From Pseudobdellovibrionaceae bacterium (GTDB taxonomy: Bacteria > Bdellovibrionota > Bdellovibrionia > Bdellovibrionales > JAMPXM01): a DNA stretch of 64,000 nt. The DNA is taken from NCBI GenBank assembly GCA_021463345.1, contig JAJTYM010000014.1, positions 1 through 64,000 of the forward strand, written 5' to 3'. A program made the position numbers and the translations under genes. Below, in pieces: positions 62,315 through 64,000 of the stretch (within the stretch, counting starts at the first letter, position 1; each line of letters opens with the position of its first letter). Below the pieces are notes generated by a model. That model was not told where the DNA came from and ran no database searches. It was given only the letters and a program-made list of their open reading frames with translations.

Positions 62315-63820
62315 TTACAAGGGGGCTTCGCGCAGCAGCCAATCGGCGAGATTGTCGAGGTCCAGGACCCGGCCGGAGTTCGTGAAGATCATCGCGCCCG
62401 GCGCGGCGCGAGCGCTTTCGCGCAAAGCGCGTTCGATCAAAGCCGGACTCGCCGGGCGACCGGCCGCGCGGAGCCAAGCTTGCGCGAGGCCCGCCGCCCC
62501 GGCCACGATCGGGGCCGCCATCGAGGTGCCCGCGAGATTCCCGTAGCCCCTGCCCGGAAAAGTCGACAACAAACCCTCTTGGCCCCCGGGACCGGAACGG
62601 AACGCGCCGGGCGCCGCGATCTCCACGAGAAAAAGGCTGAAGTTCGAAAACGCACTCAACCGGTTGGTCCGCGCATCGACCGACGTCACCGTGATCATTC
62701 CGTCGATTTCAGCGCCGTACACCGCCGGCGTGACGAAACGGGGGCTGGCCGGATCACGGCTGATCTCCATGCCCTCGTTGCCGGCCGCCGCGATCACGAC
62801 AACCCCCCGGCGAACGGCATACCGCAAGGTTTCCAACATCGAACTCGTGTACTCCCGCCCCCCGATGCTCAGGTTGATCACGTCCGCGCCGTTGTCCACC
62901 GCGTACCGCAGGGCGTTTTCCAACATCGATACCTTGGCGGCGCGTTTATACCCGAAAACATTGAGGGACATGATTCTCGCGCGGCCGTTCACGCCGGAAT
63001 TTCCGCCCGAGCCGTCCCAACCGGCCGCGGCGAGCCCCGCCACGTGCGTACCATGCCGGAAATACGCGTCGGAGCTTTTCGGTCCCGGCGCGCTGCTGAA
63101 CGAGCTGAAATCGAAGCCATGCACGTCGTCGATGTACCCGTTGAAGTCGTCGTCCAAACCATTCCCCGGAATCTCGCGCGGATTGACCCAGGCGTTGGCC
63201 GCCAGATCGGGATGCGCGAGATCCACGCCCGTGTCGATCACGGCGATCGTCATCGGCGGCGCCTTTTCGATGACGCCTCGGAAACGGCGGATCGCCGTCG
63301 GCCAACCGATGAACGCGAGATGATCCTGCCGCCCGATGAGCGGATCGGGCGCCGACATCACGTTGATCTCGGCGTCCGACGTGAGGGTCCTCAAGCAACG
63401 CTCCTCGGAGACGGCTTTTTTCAACTGCGCCCAAGTCATCGCTCGCGGCAAGCGCCACGTGACCGAGTGCAGGGGAGACCTCGCGGACCTCGGCCGTTTC
63501 GCCCCCAACACCCTCTCTTCCGGAATCGAGACCTGCCCGATGATCCGATCAACCCCCCTGTGCCCGGCGGGAGAGCCGACGCAGTTCAAGTCGAAAACCG
63601 CGTTCAACTCCGCCCCGGATGGCATCACGGCCGGCGCCTCCAGAGGCGAAATCCGACGAAACGGTTGGCGTGTGAAGCTGAGGAAATCAGCGTCGGCCAG
63701 GCGTTGAAAAAACACCTCGGAACGCGGCTCAGGAACCATGTTGGCGACGGACATGGGAACGGTGAAGACCACCGCCCATGCGAGAAACCCATTCGTGATC
63801 CAACGCCCGCCCCAAGCCAT
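62315..63820 (-). CDS. Secreted subtilisin-like (S8) serine protease
   Basis: The ATG at 63820 gives 501 residues with a signal sequence (GFLAWAVVFTVPMSVA); a start at 63847 adds nine residues. A propeptide-like region of about 170 residues precedes the S8 domain. The catalytic triad is D196 (IAVIDTGVDLAHPD), H256 (HGTHVAGLAA) and S433 (LAGTSMAAPIVAGA), with the oxyanion N348 in AAAGNEG. It probably degrades extracellular or prey-derived protein. It is convergent with the Gph gene. Confidence 0.94.
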   Translation of the reverse strand: MAWGGRWITNGFLAWAVVFTVPMSVANMVPEPRSEVFFQRLADADFLSFTRQPFRRISPLEAPAVMPSGAELNAVFDLNCVGSPAGHRGVDRIIGQVSIPEERVLGAKRPRSARSPLHSVTWRLPRAMTWAQLKKAVSEERCLRTLTSDAEINVMSAPDPLIGRQDHLAFIGWPTAIRRFRGVIEKAPPMTIAVIDTGVDLAHPDLAANAWVNPREIPGNGLDDDFNGYIDDVHGFDFSSFSSAPGPKSSDAYFRHGTHVAGLAAAGWDGSGGNSGVNGRARIMSLNVFGYKRAAKVSMLENALRYAVDNGADVINLSIGGREYTSSMLETLRYAVRRGVVVIAAAGNEGMEISRDPASPRFVTPAVYGAEIDGMITVTSVDARTNRLSAFSNFSLFLVEIAAPGAFRSGPGGQEGLLSTFPGRGYGNLAGTSMAAPIVAGAAGLAQAWLRAAGRPASPALIERALRESARAAPGAMIFTNSGRVLDLDNLADWLLREAPL

Positions 63821-63950
63821 GGCCGCCGATTCTGACCAGGTGCCCATGATCTGAAAAGAAGGGTTCCTGGTTGTGGCTAAAACTCCATCTTGACCAGACG
63901 CGCCATCGATCGCCCAAAGACCCGTACTGTCTCATGGATCTGCTATAAAA

Positions 63951-63970
63951 CTAGGGCGCACCCTAGCTTT
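63951..63970 (+). terminator. Short hairpin with T-run at the right edge
   Basis: CTAGGG (63951-63956) pairs with CCCTAG (63961-63966) around CGCA, followed by CTTTT. It could end a transcript or sit just after a TATAAA-like box (63944-63949); the rest of the edge region (63848-64000) holds no supported gene. Confidence 0.4.
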
Positions 63971-64000
63971 TCCAGGCATGCCTGAGTATAAGGGGGAACT

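Noticed and set aside
1-64000. CRISPR arrays, rRNA genes, complete prophage or integrase
   Set aside because: No regularly spaced repeats, rRNA sequence or phage structural genes were seen on reading the window.

Overview
The window is one continuous, gene-dense, GC-rich stretch of a Gram-negative chromosome. It contains many lipoproteins and signal-peptide proteins, ExbB/ExbD/TonB components, an outer-membrane barrel candidate, Tad-type secretion and FHA-domain proteins, a DivIVA protein, a CFI-box surface-type protein and single-copy housekeeping genes. This mix best fits a deltaproteobacterial-type lineage such as Bdellovibrionota or Oligoflexia. That placement is inference from gene content; there is no rRNA or species marker here.

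Layout. 0-6.6 kb: a frameshifted DnaC-like fragment, a lone prepilin-like protein, a polytopic acyltransferase-like protein overlapping two tandem class A beta-lactamase-fold proteins, then a visibly AT-richer patch with a lipoprotein and a 494-bp deleted IS3-type element. This patch sits at the 3' side of tRNA-Arg(TCG). 6.8-14.8 kb: queH, secreted unknowns, a hotdog thioesterase, trmO, an IPNS-like oxygenase and valS. 14.9-19.5 kb: a minus-strand biosynthetic cluster of MFS exporter, rhodanese, type III polyketide synthase, methyltransferase and FAD oxidoreductase. 19.5-25.9 kb: envelope proteins, a dienelactone hydrolase-like protein, a secreted endonuclease I, a DivIVA protein, proC and maf. 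25.9-33.4 kb: a tightly overlapping operon of TadC, DUF192, three FHA proteins, a PP2C-like protein without its metal-binding signature, and a radical SAM protein. 33.4-37.6 kb: a degenerate sulfatase, exbB-exbD and a GNAT-VOC fusion. 37.8-43.3 kb: lipA, pyruvate dehydrogenase E2, E3 and lipB, behind a DsbA-like lipoprotein. 43.4-57.8 kb: unknown envelope proteins, a polyprenol/diacylglycerol kinase-like protein, pssA, asd, a CFI-box protein, an outer-membrane protein, truA, rplM-rpsI, a Sel1 protein, an M23 peptidase, an active-type PP2C phosphatase, a TonB-like protein and a nucleotidyltransferase-like protein. 58.0-63.8 kb: homodimeric-type pyruvate dehydrogenase E1, an alpha/beta hydrolase, a Gph-like phosphatase and a secreted subtilase.

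How the genes fit together. E1 at 58 kb, E2 and E3 at 38-41 kb, and the octanoyl transferase and lipoyl synthase beside E2/E3 together supply a complete pyruvate dehydrogenase complex with its cofactor pathway. ExbB/ExbD at 35.5 kb and the TonB-like protein at 56 kb could form one energy-transducing system. The FHA/TadC operon is the most unusual block: it combines phosphothreonine-reading domains, a secretion inner-membrane platform protein and a probable pseudophosphatase, with no secretion ATPase in the window. The type III PKS cluster probably makes and exports an O-methylated or oxidised alkyl-pyrone, alkyl-resorcinol or quinone-like metabolite; the product is inferred.
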